Positions 34,227 through 46,241 of a stretch of 64,000 nt of DNA are shown here, piece after piece. Position 1 is the stretch's first letter; each line of letters opens with the position of its first letter. The position numbers were made by a program, and so were the translations under genes. A model generated the notes under the pieces. It was not told the origin of the DNA, did no database searches, and saw only the letters and a list, made by a program, of their open reading frames with translations. The DNA comes from Plantago major. Taxonomy: Eukaryota; Streptophyta; Magnoliopsida; Lamiales; Plantaginaceae. The stretch spans positions 17,926,237 through 17,990,236 of the forward strand of contig CM048844.1 of assembly GCA_026545765.1 (NCBI GenBank), written 5' to 3'.

Positions 34227-37200
34227 AAAATGTCCTGAATCTCTAAAGTCTGAGTAAGCAAGGTAGAAAAGAAGTAGGCCTCTGAGAACATGCTCTCAGA
34301 AAGCCAAGTTGTTAAGAAGTGATGCAAAGGTTTCTGAGTAGCAACACTTAGAAAGGCAAAACATTTCTGGAACGGGTATTCAGAAAGGCAAAGGTTGGTA
34401 CACACTCAATGAGTAAATAAGACTATAACTTACTTACTAAGAGTGGGTCAAATACATTCAAACAACTGAAGTTTCTGATTCTTGAATTCAGAAAACTATT
34501 TAGTCATAAAGAGAAAAGACACATAAAGCCCGAAAAAGTATAAGTTCTGGGAGTCAAACATGTCCAATGTCTTGTATTTTTGCCATTTTTATGATAAATA
34601 ATATAAAGATAAGGACTTGACACTCAGAATGATAAGCTCAAACGATTAAGTGTTCCTACTCTTTACTAAGTGACACAATGAATGTAGCATATTAGAATCC
34701 ATCAAGTCGGCACAATACCATTTGTTGATTGATATCATTACAAGATATTCAATATAAACCCTTGATGTATAAACGTTTGATCTCAACGGCTGAGATTAAA
34801 ACAAAGCAAGTAATGTCTGTTGAGAAATGCAGACATGGCCCACTAAGCATTTAATGAAGTACAAAGGTCGTACCACGCCTATGCAGATACAAAGACACGC
34901 ATTCATATTCAGCTATATGTATGTTGTATCTATGTACGTTTTGTCTGCTATATATATATAGGAATTGGACAAAAGACAAACACATTTACCAAATCCAAAA
35001 TTTCATACTTGCATCAAAATAGCAAAATCTCTCAAGATTTCTGCAAAACTTCTTCTGCAACTCAACTTCTTGTGCTTAGTCTTCTGAAAAGATAGACTAA
35101 TCTCGATTATTCTTGCAAAACCCATCTGTAAACACTCACTCAAAGACTCTATATAAGAGATGGCACCAAAGAAGATGACCACCAAGAACCCTAAGGCCGC
35201 ATCATCTGCTCCTGCTGAAGAGCAAGGAGGAAAAGAACTCAAGGTGTTGAATAAACGCCTTCTAGGAGAGTTTACCCCTTCTGACTGGAATCCAAGTCAC
35301 AAGATGAATTGGGGAGCTTTTCTTGTGAAGAAATATGTTTCTGCAGTCATTTCTTCAAAAGCAGATAGAAAACTGATATTGGGAATGTTGAAAAGTTCCC
35401 ATATCTACAAGTTTCTGTGTGCTGCACCCAGTGGACTTTCCACACTGGATGTGTTGGAGTTCTACAACAACTCCAAAATCTTCACAAAAGTTGTGAATGA
35501 TGTAGAAGAGAAGTACATGCAGACTGAAGTTCAAGGACAAGAAATTGTCCTAGACTGCAAAACTTTCTGCAACTTATTCCGATTGAAAATTCGAGGAACA
35601 ATCGACGACATCAACATCAAGGATGCCTCCATGATTCAAAGTGTTAATGAGCTATTTGAGGCAATCCAGATTGAAAATGCAAAGGGTTGCCCAGCAAACT
35701 TTGTTCTGAAAGCCATCAGAACCAGTCATCTCTAGAAACATTGGAGTACTTTGGCTCTCATTCTGGTCCGTTGCTTTGATGGCAACAAAGGTGGAGTAGA
35801 CCAGATAAGCATGGAAAGATGGATGATGATGCATCTTCTGAATAAGAAGCATGAAGGGCAGGAAACCCACTTTAATTGGGGGAAGTACGCCTTCAACAAA
35901 TTTCTTGGGCACATTGAGGAATTTGAGCCTAAAATCATCAATGGCCTTGCTGAGACAAAGGCCAATATGCATTTGGTCTCGAATTTGCTATTCGAAACAA
36001 TGGGAATAACTCTCGAAAGAGACAAGAAATCGATCCACCAACTCTCTTTCGGACATGCCTTTGAAGAAAAGGAGAGAATTGCACGAGAAAGCTCGAGAAG
36101 AGGCGGAAGAGCTTGAAGCCAAAGAAGGTGAAGAGGTCTCGAGCAAGCTCCCGCTCAACCTCCAGTTACCAAGAGAAAGAGGACTCAAAGCAAGAAAGCC
36201 TCTAAGTCCCAAAGTGTACAAAAGCACAACCTTACGGAGACAAGATCTCGAAGATGTTCGCCGGAAAGGCAACACCAGAAGCCCCAAGAATTCAGGGCGA
36301 CAAGTCGCTCCAGAAATCTCCGAGATGATAGAAATATCATAGATGGGTCACTCCCAATCTGACGGTGACTCGATGATGATGTAGTACTTACACAAGTATT
36401 CAAAAGTCCAGATTGAGACCCATGGAGGAGCATCAAGCTCACCCCTCGGAAGAAAGGAGCCCTCATCCAAAGCAGGAAGAAGAAGGCTGGAAGAGGAAGA
36501 TAGAGTGATGGAAGATGTTGACATTGCTTCCACATTCACAATGCCAAGACTTAATGTGGTCAAGAAAACCTGTTCTTGAGCAGTTCCTCAACCTTCGAGA
36601 GAGCTCAACTCTCGAAGGGATCAAACTGAGATGGAGACTCAGAAAGATATTGTAGAGGAGACCAACAATGAGCAAAGAGAGGCTGTGGAAACTCCACTAG
36701 TCCAAGAGACCCAAACTCAGCCTGACTCTATTCAGGTAACAAAAGTAGTTTGTATCTAACTTGTCAACATTAAAATGTTAACTTGTTACTCATAAGCTTC
36801 ATTTGTTACAGCCAACTTGGAGACACAATTTCGGGGAAAAACTTGTCCACTCCTTGAATCAAGAAGAGGTTCCTCCAACCTCGAACATCAAGAAGAGTCT
36901 TCCACATGTAGTAAAAGTTATCTACGAACAAGGAATAACTAACTAAAATTGCTCTTATGTTCTAATATTCTTAATGTCTCTTCTTAGGCTACAATGAGAA
37001 AGTAGTGGAGGTGGAACCAACACCCAACACCAAGAGTTTCAGAGGCTGAAAAGCACTCTGAGGAAGTAGTTACTGAGCCTTCTGTTGAGAAGGTAAGTAT
37101 CAGTAAACTTTCCTTAAGAAAATTTTGGTAAAATTCACTACTTAATCAATATGTTTGTTCTATCTTACAGGCTCAATCAGAAGAACACTTGGACGGAGAG

Positions 37201-40200
37201 AATGTGATCTCATCTCCTCCAAGAGAAACTAAAAGCCTTGAACAAGCAAGATCTCTGAAGAAAAGGTTCCAGAAACCCCAAGGTTTCTGAGAAAGATGCC
37301 ACTGAGCTTCCTCACTTGGAAGTAAGCGAAGTCTCAGAAAGCATTTTTCCACTTATCTTTTCTGATAACAAGTTTCTAAACATATTTGATTCTATTTCTC
37401 AGGTTCAATCAGAAAGAAAGGATGCTGAGGATCAGACTTCTCCTCACATCAAGGTATCTGAGGCTTCTGTGCCCAAACAAGCAGAAGTCCAAGCAAATGA
37501 GCCTAGTGTTTCTACACAGGTATGCTCAGAAAGCTTACTTTTGTACACAGATACTAACACAAGTAGTTTGAACAAAACTAACTTGATCCCTTTCTTTCAG
37601 GCTCAAAGTCTAGTGCCACTCAACTTACTCCAAGCCTTTAAGAAGCACACTCTCAAGAAACATCTAAAGTGCTTCAGACAATGGCAGAAACTCAGAAAGG
37701 CCGATCTTTCTGAAATTGCAAGAGTAATTGACATCCCAGAGAAAAGGGCCATAGCAATCAATCTGGAAGACCATATCCATGCTATGTTTCCCACAGAATC
37801 ATATTCTTTTGCCACTCTGATGGATGATAACTTCTTAAATGAAGTAGCACAAAGACTCCTAGCAGACTTTCAAGCTGCTGATGCTCAAACCCAAGAGCAG
37901 ATGGTGACCCATCCTGCCTTGCCCAGCAAGCTCACAACCTACCATTCTAAGCAAGAAGAAGTAAATGGGAGGATGATCATACTTCCTAATGTGATCAACC
38001 TGGTTTCTGAAGATGAGAAGGACACTGATGAGAATGACTACCAAGAACCTCCTTCTGAGCATCCAAGTCAAGAAGACAAGAAAAAGGATGATGATGATGA
38101 TCAGAATGATGATCCCCAACCTGGAAACGGCGGGATTCAGAAAGTTAGCAAAGGAAGTGCAGAAAAGGCTACTCCTTCCAATGCTCAGAAAGCCCCATCA
38201 TCATCACCACCAAAGTCTCATCAAAATACCCAACAAATGACAAGACACAATTGAAGAAATCACAGCCACTGAGTTCAGGATTGAACAACTCAGATTTAAG
38301 TTGGAAGAGGAGAAGAGAATCAACTTAGAGTGTCAAGCTCTTGTTGAAGAAAAGGAAGCCAAACTCGAAAAGCTCAGAGAAGCTAATGCTAAGGAACTGG
38401 CACTCCTAGATGAGCAAAGGTTGTTGAAAAATGCCATCATTGTCATCACTCTTTGAGATAGATGCCATGGATGACAATGATGATGAAGAGCATTATGCTA
38501 AGGCTGCATCAGAAAGACCTTCTACTTCTCAGAAGGCCAGCATACTCAAAGGCAAACAAAAGATTGCCACTCTGCAAACAATCCAAGAAAAGGATTATGA
38601 GAATGATGCTGAAATAAACCCAAACTTGATCTCCCAAGCAGAAGATGAGAGGCTAATCACTAAGGAAAAGCTAGCCCTTCTGGCGCCTCAAATTTTCTCT
38701 GCTCCAGGTGCTTCAAGAAGTGATGAGCACAGGTCTAGAACAGTTGTTTTCTTGGAACTAAGAGACAGACTTGTTGCTCAAGAAAACCAAGTCCTACAGT
38801 CAGTCCCATAAGAGATGAAAGATTTGGCTGCTGCATTGCTAAATAGAGAAACCAGCATAGCTCTCTCTCAGAAAGGCTTAGCTCTGATCAGGGAAGAAGG
38901 CTGCAACAATGCCAATCAAGCACTAGCAGATGCTACTTATGCTACTCAACAAGCTGAGGCTATTCTAAAGCCTCTTGAAGAGCTCAACAGAAAAGAGCAA
39001 GTGTTGGTTAGGCAAAACAAGGACATGAAAGACGAAATCCAAGAATTGGTCAGGGTGCATAACAACCTCCAGAAGAACTTTGAATCACTCTCTGAAGCTT
39101 ATGCTATCATGAGTCAGTCATTCATGACTAAGGGGGAAGGAGAGATGCCTCAGAAAGGCAGAGGAAGAAAACAATCAAATCTCCCTCCTCAAGTCAACTA
39201 GTCATTAAGGACACCCTTGGAGACACCCTATTTGAAGAAGTTGTTCGGATCAACCACCGGAAAAGCTGAGAAGTATGGTCACTAGGGGAACCAAGTCCCT
39301 TAGAATCTCATATGGGAACACCCAGAAAGCTTCTGAAGAAGAAAATCAAGAAGAAGGTGAGGTAAGAGGTCAAGAGAGCTGCAAGCCTCACAACTGAAAC
39401 ATCAATGATGATGATGAGGATGAATCTGATACTGATGAACATCCACTTCACAAAAGAAGAAGGCAAGCAAGCCCCTTACAACCTCATTTGGCAGCAAGAC
39501 CATTAGCAGCCAGAACCCCTTCTGGAAATACCAAGTCAATTCAAGGGACTTCCACCAGCACAACCCCAATGCAGGAAGAAAGAGTCACAGGATCTCCTGA
39601 CAGAAGGCCACCTAACAGAAAGGCTAGAAGGGATATTCAGTTTGGCAGAGCAAACAAAGAAACTCATCAAGAAAAGCCAACTGATGCCCATATTGAGTAT
39701 GTGAAGACCAGTAATGAAGAGTCTTCATATAGGTGCATTCTGAACAAGAAAGGGTATTGGATTCTGGAACTGCAACATCTACTTGTCAATGATAAGTTTC
39801 CAACTCCCATCTTCAACCAGATCCTAAAATGGAGTGAAGGCAAGCCAAATTTGCTAAAACATGAGCACCTTCATGCCTGGCTAAACTTTGAGGTGAAATG
39901 ATTCCAGAAAGATGGACCTTTCTTTTCCTTGTCCTTACCCCAAGCCAGAAGATGTGCACAAGACAAGAAAACTGGATGGTAGCTACAGCAAGCAGAACAA
40001 GCTAGGTGTTCAACCCTATGAGTCATTCTACATGACAAAGGATGAATATCTGGATGATATTCACTATCTGGAAGAAATATACAAGTATTTCAACCTATCT
40101 GAGCTGCAAGTAGACCATGCCCGATGCGAGAAAATACTCTGGGTCAAACTTTCGAAGAAAAACTACAATCTTGGCAAGAGTTACCATGAAATTTGTATCT

Positions 40201-40690
40201 TATCCGAAAGATGAACTTTCTCGGGAAGGATACTTTATGACTATGTCCAAGAATGCAGAAAAGTGGATGATTATGTCAACTGATCCAGAAAGGGTGCTGA
40301 AGAACTTGAAGTTTCTGAACCTAAGTTAATTTTTGAAGACTAGTATCTTAGAATGTTTACTTGGAGCTTGGACTCTCCTGTTGTTCTAATTTACTTAGTT
40401 TATTTTGTTACTTTTTGTAATCTTGCTGACTGTTTCTAATTTTCTCTATCCGTAAAAGTTGCATCTTATTCTGTAATCTGTACCTATCTGAAGATCATAC
40501 TCTCAGATACACTCTAATAGATGACAACTTATCAGCAAAGGTCACTTCTTGTGATTTGGTTGATGTTTACTTTCTGCACTTAATTCAACTAAAATTAAAT
40601 ATCATTTGAAATGATTAAGTGGTGGATTGTTTTCTCTTCCAGGATTACAACTTTGTAATAGGACTTTGAAAGATAGTCATGGATGACTGA
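34227..40690 (+). mobile_element. Sirevirus post-pol region with envelope-like part
   Basis: About 6.5 kb between RNase H and the 3' LTR, as in the largest Sireviruses. A TATA-like run (34,951-34,962) precedes an envelope-like reading frame starting at 35,160 (MAPKKMTTKNPKAASS). Further on are Glu/Lys/Gln-rich coiled-coil-like segments (37,316-39,200) and a final stretch (39,490-40,330). Between about 36,735 and 37,600 short similar modules alternate with T-rich spacers bounded by GT and CAG. Function of these parts is not established. Broken in several places. Confidence 0.7.
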
Positions 40691-40692
40691 TC

Positions 40693-40705
40693 AAAAAGGG
40701 GAAAA
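40693..40705 (+). other. Polypurine tract
   Basis: AAAAAGGGGAAAA just before the 3' LTR, the plus-strand priming site. Confidence 0.88.
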
Positions 40706-40707
40706 TT

Positions 40708-42107
40708 TGTTAGGAATATCTGTTAGTATTTTGATCATTCATCACATGTTCTTATCTTAGTCAGAAAGGTGATTAAGTACTCTTGGTTCACTTGAACATT
40801 GTAAAAGAGGAAATCACCGAGTATAATTAGTCTAGTAAATCTTGTATTAGGATTATAGGTCTCTGAGTGTAATTTTTATTTCAAGAAGACCATGAAGATC
40901 AATCCTAGCAATGGAGCTTTTCTGAAGATTACAAGACCGGAGATTGCACAAGATTTATGAAGACACCAAGGTTTAGTCTCACTCGGAAAGACTATGTCCT
41001 TAATCCTTTCTTAAGTACATTTAGTTACTTTTGAAACATGATTCTGGAACATATGACATCATGAGTATGGAGCATGCAAGCCATCAGAAAGGCTAATGTA
41101 TCCATTGAAGACTACAGGACAAGAAATAGTACATATGCATTAATTGCATCGGCAGAAAAGCCGCTAAAGCACAGTCCTCTCTGAGATATGAGACAAGGAC
41201 TTCTGAGTACTCATTTCAAGATAAGTATAGACTGAATTTGAATTGTGTCTAACGGATAACATCCCAACGACTCTCTAATTCATCTATAAATATCACACAC
41301 TTAGATCTTTGAGAAATACGAAGAACGATCTAACTTGCAAACTTACAATCTAGCAAAGTATTCTCTCAAGCACTCTACTACCCTTTCCGAAAGCTTTCAT
41401 TGCTTGAAGAATCACTAGTAGTTCTAAGTTGTCACGAACCTTAACAAGAGATTGTTATTCGTGAAAGAGTTGAGCGTCAGATAACCTTTTGGAAGCTCAT
41501 TCTCCGAGCGGACATCAATTACTTGGGTCGGTAAAGAGCGATTGCCATACCTTTGAACAAGTGTATTAAGTAGTCTTGTTCTATTAGCTCTCGAAAACAT
41601 AAGCGAAAAGTTATCGAGAAGCCTCTCGACAAACCTTATAACCAACACCATCAAGGCGTGGAGTAGAGGAAGTACTTGATTTGGGAAATCGGGAATAACT
41701 CAAGGTTATCGAGTAGAGGAAGTACTTAGCTCTAGGAGCTGGGGAATAACTCAGGGGGAACATTTGGTTGGGAACCAATTGTTTAAGAATCTTAGAATAG
41801 GATTTTTGTAAGGTGAACTCAATTATCAGTTCTAGTGAATTCTAGGTCTCAGAAAGACCGAAGTGGATTAGTTGGAGGATTACGCCACCTCCAGATACCA
41901 CTATACTTGCTGTGTTATTTACCTTTCTGTATTTATCTTTCAGCAAAGCACACACACTTACTTATTGTTTCTGCACTTACCTATCTTAAAGTCTTCCATT
42001 CTGAATTTAAGTATCGAAACCCCTGTTCTGAACGTGTTTATCGACAAAAGTTTAAAAGACTGTTCACCCCCCCCTAGTCTTTTACTTTGCCGTTATATGG
42101 ACCAACA
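40708..42107 (+). repeat. Sirevirus 3' LTR
   Basis: Same ends as the 5' LTR. Nearly identical over its first third, but with a cluster of differences at about 41,430-42,040 that mostly exchange CWG in the 5' copy for CG here. Confidence 0.93.
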
Positions 42108-42804
42108 AACAATAATTGCAAAGCGTACTTCAATAGTAGCGAGCCGATCGATTGGAGGAGGGTTGTTGGTGGGTTATGGAACAAGAGAGAATAGAATGTA
42201 AGTTGGGGAGGTGGTGGAATTGATCAGCGAATCGTGGGGGTTGGCGAAATAAGTGGTTCCTGAAGAGTGACAATGTTCCGATTGAGGTGGTGGCTAAGAG
42301 GGTTGCATCAATTTGGGAAATGGTGGTGGGGTTTGGCGCCTGATTTTTAAAGTTGTTTTACATTTTTACAATTTTGTGTGCCACATTGATACTTATTATA
42401 TTGTAGTAATTTAAGTTATGGGACAGAGGAATTATATATATATTTCAGATTACTTAATGTCGTGACTAATCTATTTCAGAGTACTTAATGTTGAGTGGAT
42501 ATGATTATGAAAGTCTTGAATGTGATTATGATCGAAGCTTTGCTAGCTTATCTTTCAAGATCCGCTCTTCAGTCACTGTCGCGACTTGATTCATGACATG
42601 ACAATTAGAGAAAAAAGTCAAATTATTATGGGACTTAATCGTATTTTAACATTAAATCATTTCTAATTAAAGAAGCTATCATTTCACTGTGAGTAGTCGT
42701 ACAAAGGTCGTAGTGAGTAATGACAATATTAGAGGCTTGAAGTCCATAACATCAATTTTACAAGAAACAAGGACAACTTAATTATAACTAGCTTAAGTAA
42801 TGAA
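42108..42804. other. Intergenic
   Basis: Begins with the right-hand target duplication AACAA. GGTGG-rich noncoding text (42,150-42,350), then 3' flank of the MYB gene. No gene supported. Confidence 0.4.
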
Positions 42805-43950
42805 TTACATGTAATAATCACTAACATCAAGAAAATCAGGCATCTCATATTTCAATTTGTCATTCAATTGGGCTGGACTAGATGAAGGGGTCGATATATT
42901 CGACATAACCGATCCATAACTCAAATTGTTTCCGGTGCCGTTGGATTGAAAAGTTGACGCCTCAGATGATAGCCCCGGATCCACTTCATATTGACCCGAC
43001 CCGATAGTACTGCAATATCCATAATTTGCTAATGGAACGTAATCTTCACTCACGGTAGAAGGCATTGATCCATAATGATCATTAACCATACTAAACCCGG
43101 AATTATCTTGCACGAGTTGTTTTTGAGCTTCAAATATTGAGTCTTGAATTTGGACTTGAGGATTAGGGTATTGGGCATTGTTGTTAATCAAATGGTTTTG
43201 AATTTGATACTCTTGGTTTTGGTTTTGGGAGGAAAAGAGTGAAGTGGCTAATCTTATTAGTTCAGGATTGACGAAGGGTTGCGTTCCATATAATCTTGAA
43301 AAGTTCATTTGGGATGCGTTTAGGATAGTAGAGAGGTCGAGAAGATCAAGGCGAGGGCTATGAGTCACGGGGTCGATTCCCATTCGCATAAGCCTTTTCC
43401 TAATGTGCGTGTTCCAGAAGTTCTTGATTTCGTTATCTGTTCTTCCAGGAAGTTGAGCCGCTATCACAGACCATCTGGTTCAATAAAGGAAGAAACTAAT
43501 TAATCAAAGTGATATATAATTGGTATGCAGACTAGGTAATTAAGTAGTGACACTACTTAATAAAGTTCACGTAAAAGAAGAAGAGATTATGACACATACT
43601 TATTTCCAAGAATGCTGTGGAGATGAATAATTGTCTCCTCTTCTTCAAAAGAGAACCTTCCCCTCTTGATATCTGGCCGGAGATAATTCGTCCAACGCAA
43701 TCTACAGCTCTTTCCGCACCTTTGCAGCCCTGTGAGTTTACACATATTTAGTAAATCTTCACTTGGATGAAAGAAGAGGGTCGAGAGAAAAGTTAAAGAG
43801 AAGGAAATAAAGCATACCGGCATTTTTTGGTAGAGTTCTCCAGTTTCCATAGCCATGTGTTTGGATGTAAGCAGTAAGCTTCTGATCTTCTTCTGGGGTC
43901 CAAGGTCCCTTTTTCACCCCATTTTTCTCACAACATGGAGATCTTCCCAT
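42805..43950 (-). CDS. R2R3-MYB transcription factor (subgroup 11-like: MYB41/74/102 type)
   Basis: Nuclear DNA-binding regulator. Three exons: 43,950-43,818, 43,729-43,600 and 43,474-42,805; 933 bases, 310 residues. Start [20 protein letters not shown] is the canonical R2R3-MYB N terminus. R2 covers about residues 14-61 (W at GPWTPEED and [24 protein letters not shown]). R3 covers about 67-112 ([40 protein letters not shown]). Intron positions match the common R2R3 pattern. After R3, [20 protein letters not shown] and [11 protein letters not shown] followed by [12 protein letters not shown] resemble Arabidopsis MYB41/74/102, which act in cuticle/suberin and osmotic or wound responses. The C terminus is Ser/Asn/Gln-rich and acidic near the end ([11 protein letters not shown]), a likely activation region. 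Appears intact. Subgroup is inferred from memory of family motifs. Confidence 0.92.
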
Positions 43951-44078
43951 GGAATTAAAATTGTTGTAGTAACAAACAAGGCAGTTCAATATTAAATTAA
44001 GGGGTTGTGTGTGTGATATGATAGTATATGATATGGATCCTAAAGTGGAAGCACAAATAGTTTGATGTTTGGGAGTAC

Positions 44079-44086
44079 TATTTATA
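44079..44086 (-). promoter_or_regulatory. Candidate TATA box of the MYB gene
   Basis: TATAAATA on the minus strand, about 130 bases upstream of the start codon. Confidence 0.5.
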
Positions 44087-45990
44087 GTAGTTGAAGGAGA
44101 TATATAAATGATTGAGGAGGCCTTGAGAGGTAAATTACAAACGAGAAAAGAACAAATGGAAGTCAAAGCTATATGCCGTCTTTGTTACTCGTTTCATCGA
44201 CGTGTCCCCTTTCATGGGATCACATCTCAGTTCAGTAGTTCACACAACATAGTTCATATCACACCTCACGAGGAAAAACTCCATTTTCAACCTTTTCAGG
44301 TCATGATAAAATCTTTTAGAAAAAAGAAATGCTAAAATTCTTATAAAATTCAATTTTTTTCTAAACATCTAGAAAAAAAGAATCTTTCTTTTCTTTTTTT
44401 TTTTTTTTTTTTGCATTTGAGTTACTTGTACATTAAGAGATCCAATAAGGTAAAGTTTTGTTCCACTCCGGAGTACCATTATTATTATTTTTAGTAGTAT
44501 TATTTTTTTAATTTATTTTTTAGCAAGAAAGGAATCAATTTCCAGCCGATTAAAACGATCCAGGCGAACCAAATCAACATATTACAAAGCCTATTAATCC
44601 AACAAGCTAAAAAATATACAAATCCATGCACTTCCTGATAGCATATACAATATCAGCAATAAAAAGTTTCAACGGTTTACTCCTCAAACTCTTACTCCCG
44701 ATTTGAGTACACATACAATGTAACTCCAATTACCAGTTTTGAGGTAGTCCATGAATTTTCATCCATTATTATTATTATTATTAAAATGTAAAGTTGTTTA
44801 ATTTATAACCCAATTTAAAATGGCATTACAAAATTAGTTAATTCCTTGAATAATAGTAATTTCCAAATTTTTATAAAACTTTTATGTCATTTTAACTATA
44901 TTTTAAAAAAATTATGTAAAAATGAATAGGAAGATGAAGTCAACTTAGATGGAATGGTATATATTTCAATTTTAGAGGCTCTATTATTATCAAGTTTTCT
45001 TCATCTCAATGGTACGTACTAGAGTACTCTGTCTCTATATCTTTTAATGTAGTTGAAATTGGTAGAAATTGAGTTTGACCATTCAAACGCTAATCAATCG
45101 ATGAAGATAATAGGACAATTACAGTCCCAAAATGCAACTAATAATTAACAGGGTTGGAGTAAAAGGTTGACAAGTCGAGTGGATACCATTAAAAGAACCT
45201 TTTAGGTCTCACGTCAAATTTCATTTCATTTTGTAGTTGGCTGCAACTCTCACTTTCATATATTAGCTGTTTCAATTTGGACACCAAAAGGCTAGCTAGC
45301 CAACCTTCTATTCTCAAACAAACATCAAAAGTATACGCAACTCACTAGGACATGTCCAGCGCAGTCAGGTGTTTATACCCTCTACCCGGCCATCGTGAGA
45401 ACTATATACCCCAGCCCAGTATCTTGGAATGGACCGCAATAAGTTTGAATTCTTTTCGTTTTGGAAACGATAAAAGATTTACTAAAGACTTCGGAGTTAC
45501 AGAGAACATAAGTAGTGCTTGATATAATTCCATCTCATCTAAAAGCTCGAACTTGTAGAGATGTGTTGAATCTAATCATTTATATTAATACTCCAATACT
45601 TCCTGCACTCGTGGCCGATTTCAACCTCTTTGGGGAGGACATTCGAGTGGAAATTTAATATGGGGCGAAGGCTCTGATACCATGATAGAATTTTATTTTA
45701 TCTAAAAGTTTAAACTTGTAGAGAGGTGTGGAATCTAGCAATTTATATTAATACTCTAATAGTGATCATATATGATTATGAATTCCTCGAAACGTATAAT
45801 ATCTAATTACATTTAAGTGAACTTTGATTTAGATGCAAGTCTAGACTTTAAGAGTGCTAAATATATATACTCTAGTTGGCGTTGTGAAAGCTTTTCTTCT
45901 ATTTAGAACTTTGTAGTGTAATTTCCTTGCTTGGAAGTTGGAAGGAGATTTGTATGCGTGGTTATGATTCCCTACATCCTGTAAAATAGT
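44087..45990. other. Intergenic upstream of MYB, with repeat fragments
   Basis: 44,514-44,770 looks like an antisense retroposon 3' part (TTTTTTAGCAAGAAAGGAAT ... AACAAGCTAAAAAATATACA). Two related ~80-base units with CATCTAAAAGCTCGAACTTG / TATCTAAAAGTTTAAACTTG occur at about 45,515-45,600 and 45,690-45,765. No gene supported. Confidence 0.4.
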
Positions 45991-45991
45991 A

Positions 45992-46241
45992 CTCCCTTCA
46001 TCCCGCAGAACTTCATACATTTGTCATTTATAGCCGTCCCATAGAACTTCATACATTAACAAAAAAGAAAGTTACTCTACACCCAACAAATAATAAACAA
46101 TCTCAACTTTTCATTCAAATTACACATTTTGCCACTAAAAGTACACTTTTTACCACCTTTTCTATATTTTATCATTATTTTAACTTTTCACATAAATCTG
46201 CGTGCTAACCCTAATGTATGAAGTTCTCCGGTGCGAGGGAG
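45992..46241. mobile_element. Stowaway-like MITE (complete, 250 bp)
   Basis: TA-flanked, CTCCCTTCATCCCGC at one end and GTGCGAGGGAG at the other. Same family as the SINE-interrupted copy at 3,804 and the copy at the window end. Confidence 0.85.

Larger units (their letters stand above)
27223..42107 (+). mobile_element. Sirevirus-type Ty1/Copia LTR retrotransposon, full-length structure, coding broken
   Basis: Two LTRs in direct orientation, TG...CA ends, a primer site for initiator tRNA-Met, a polypurine tract and identical AACAA target duplications (27,218-27,222 and 42,108-42,112) show one complete insertion of 14.9 kb. The order gag, protease/integrase, reverse transcriptase, RNase H (integrase before RT) is Copia. 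Great length, 1.4 kb LTRs and a large region after RNase H with an envelope-like stretch and coiled coils point to the Sirevirus (SIRE/Maximus) lineage. The LTRs differ by about three substitutions in the first ~400 bases by my count, so the insertion is recent (probably within about a million years). Even so, coding is interrupted many times (roughly ten or more), so this is a fossil. Confidence 0.92.
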
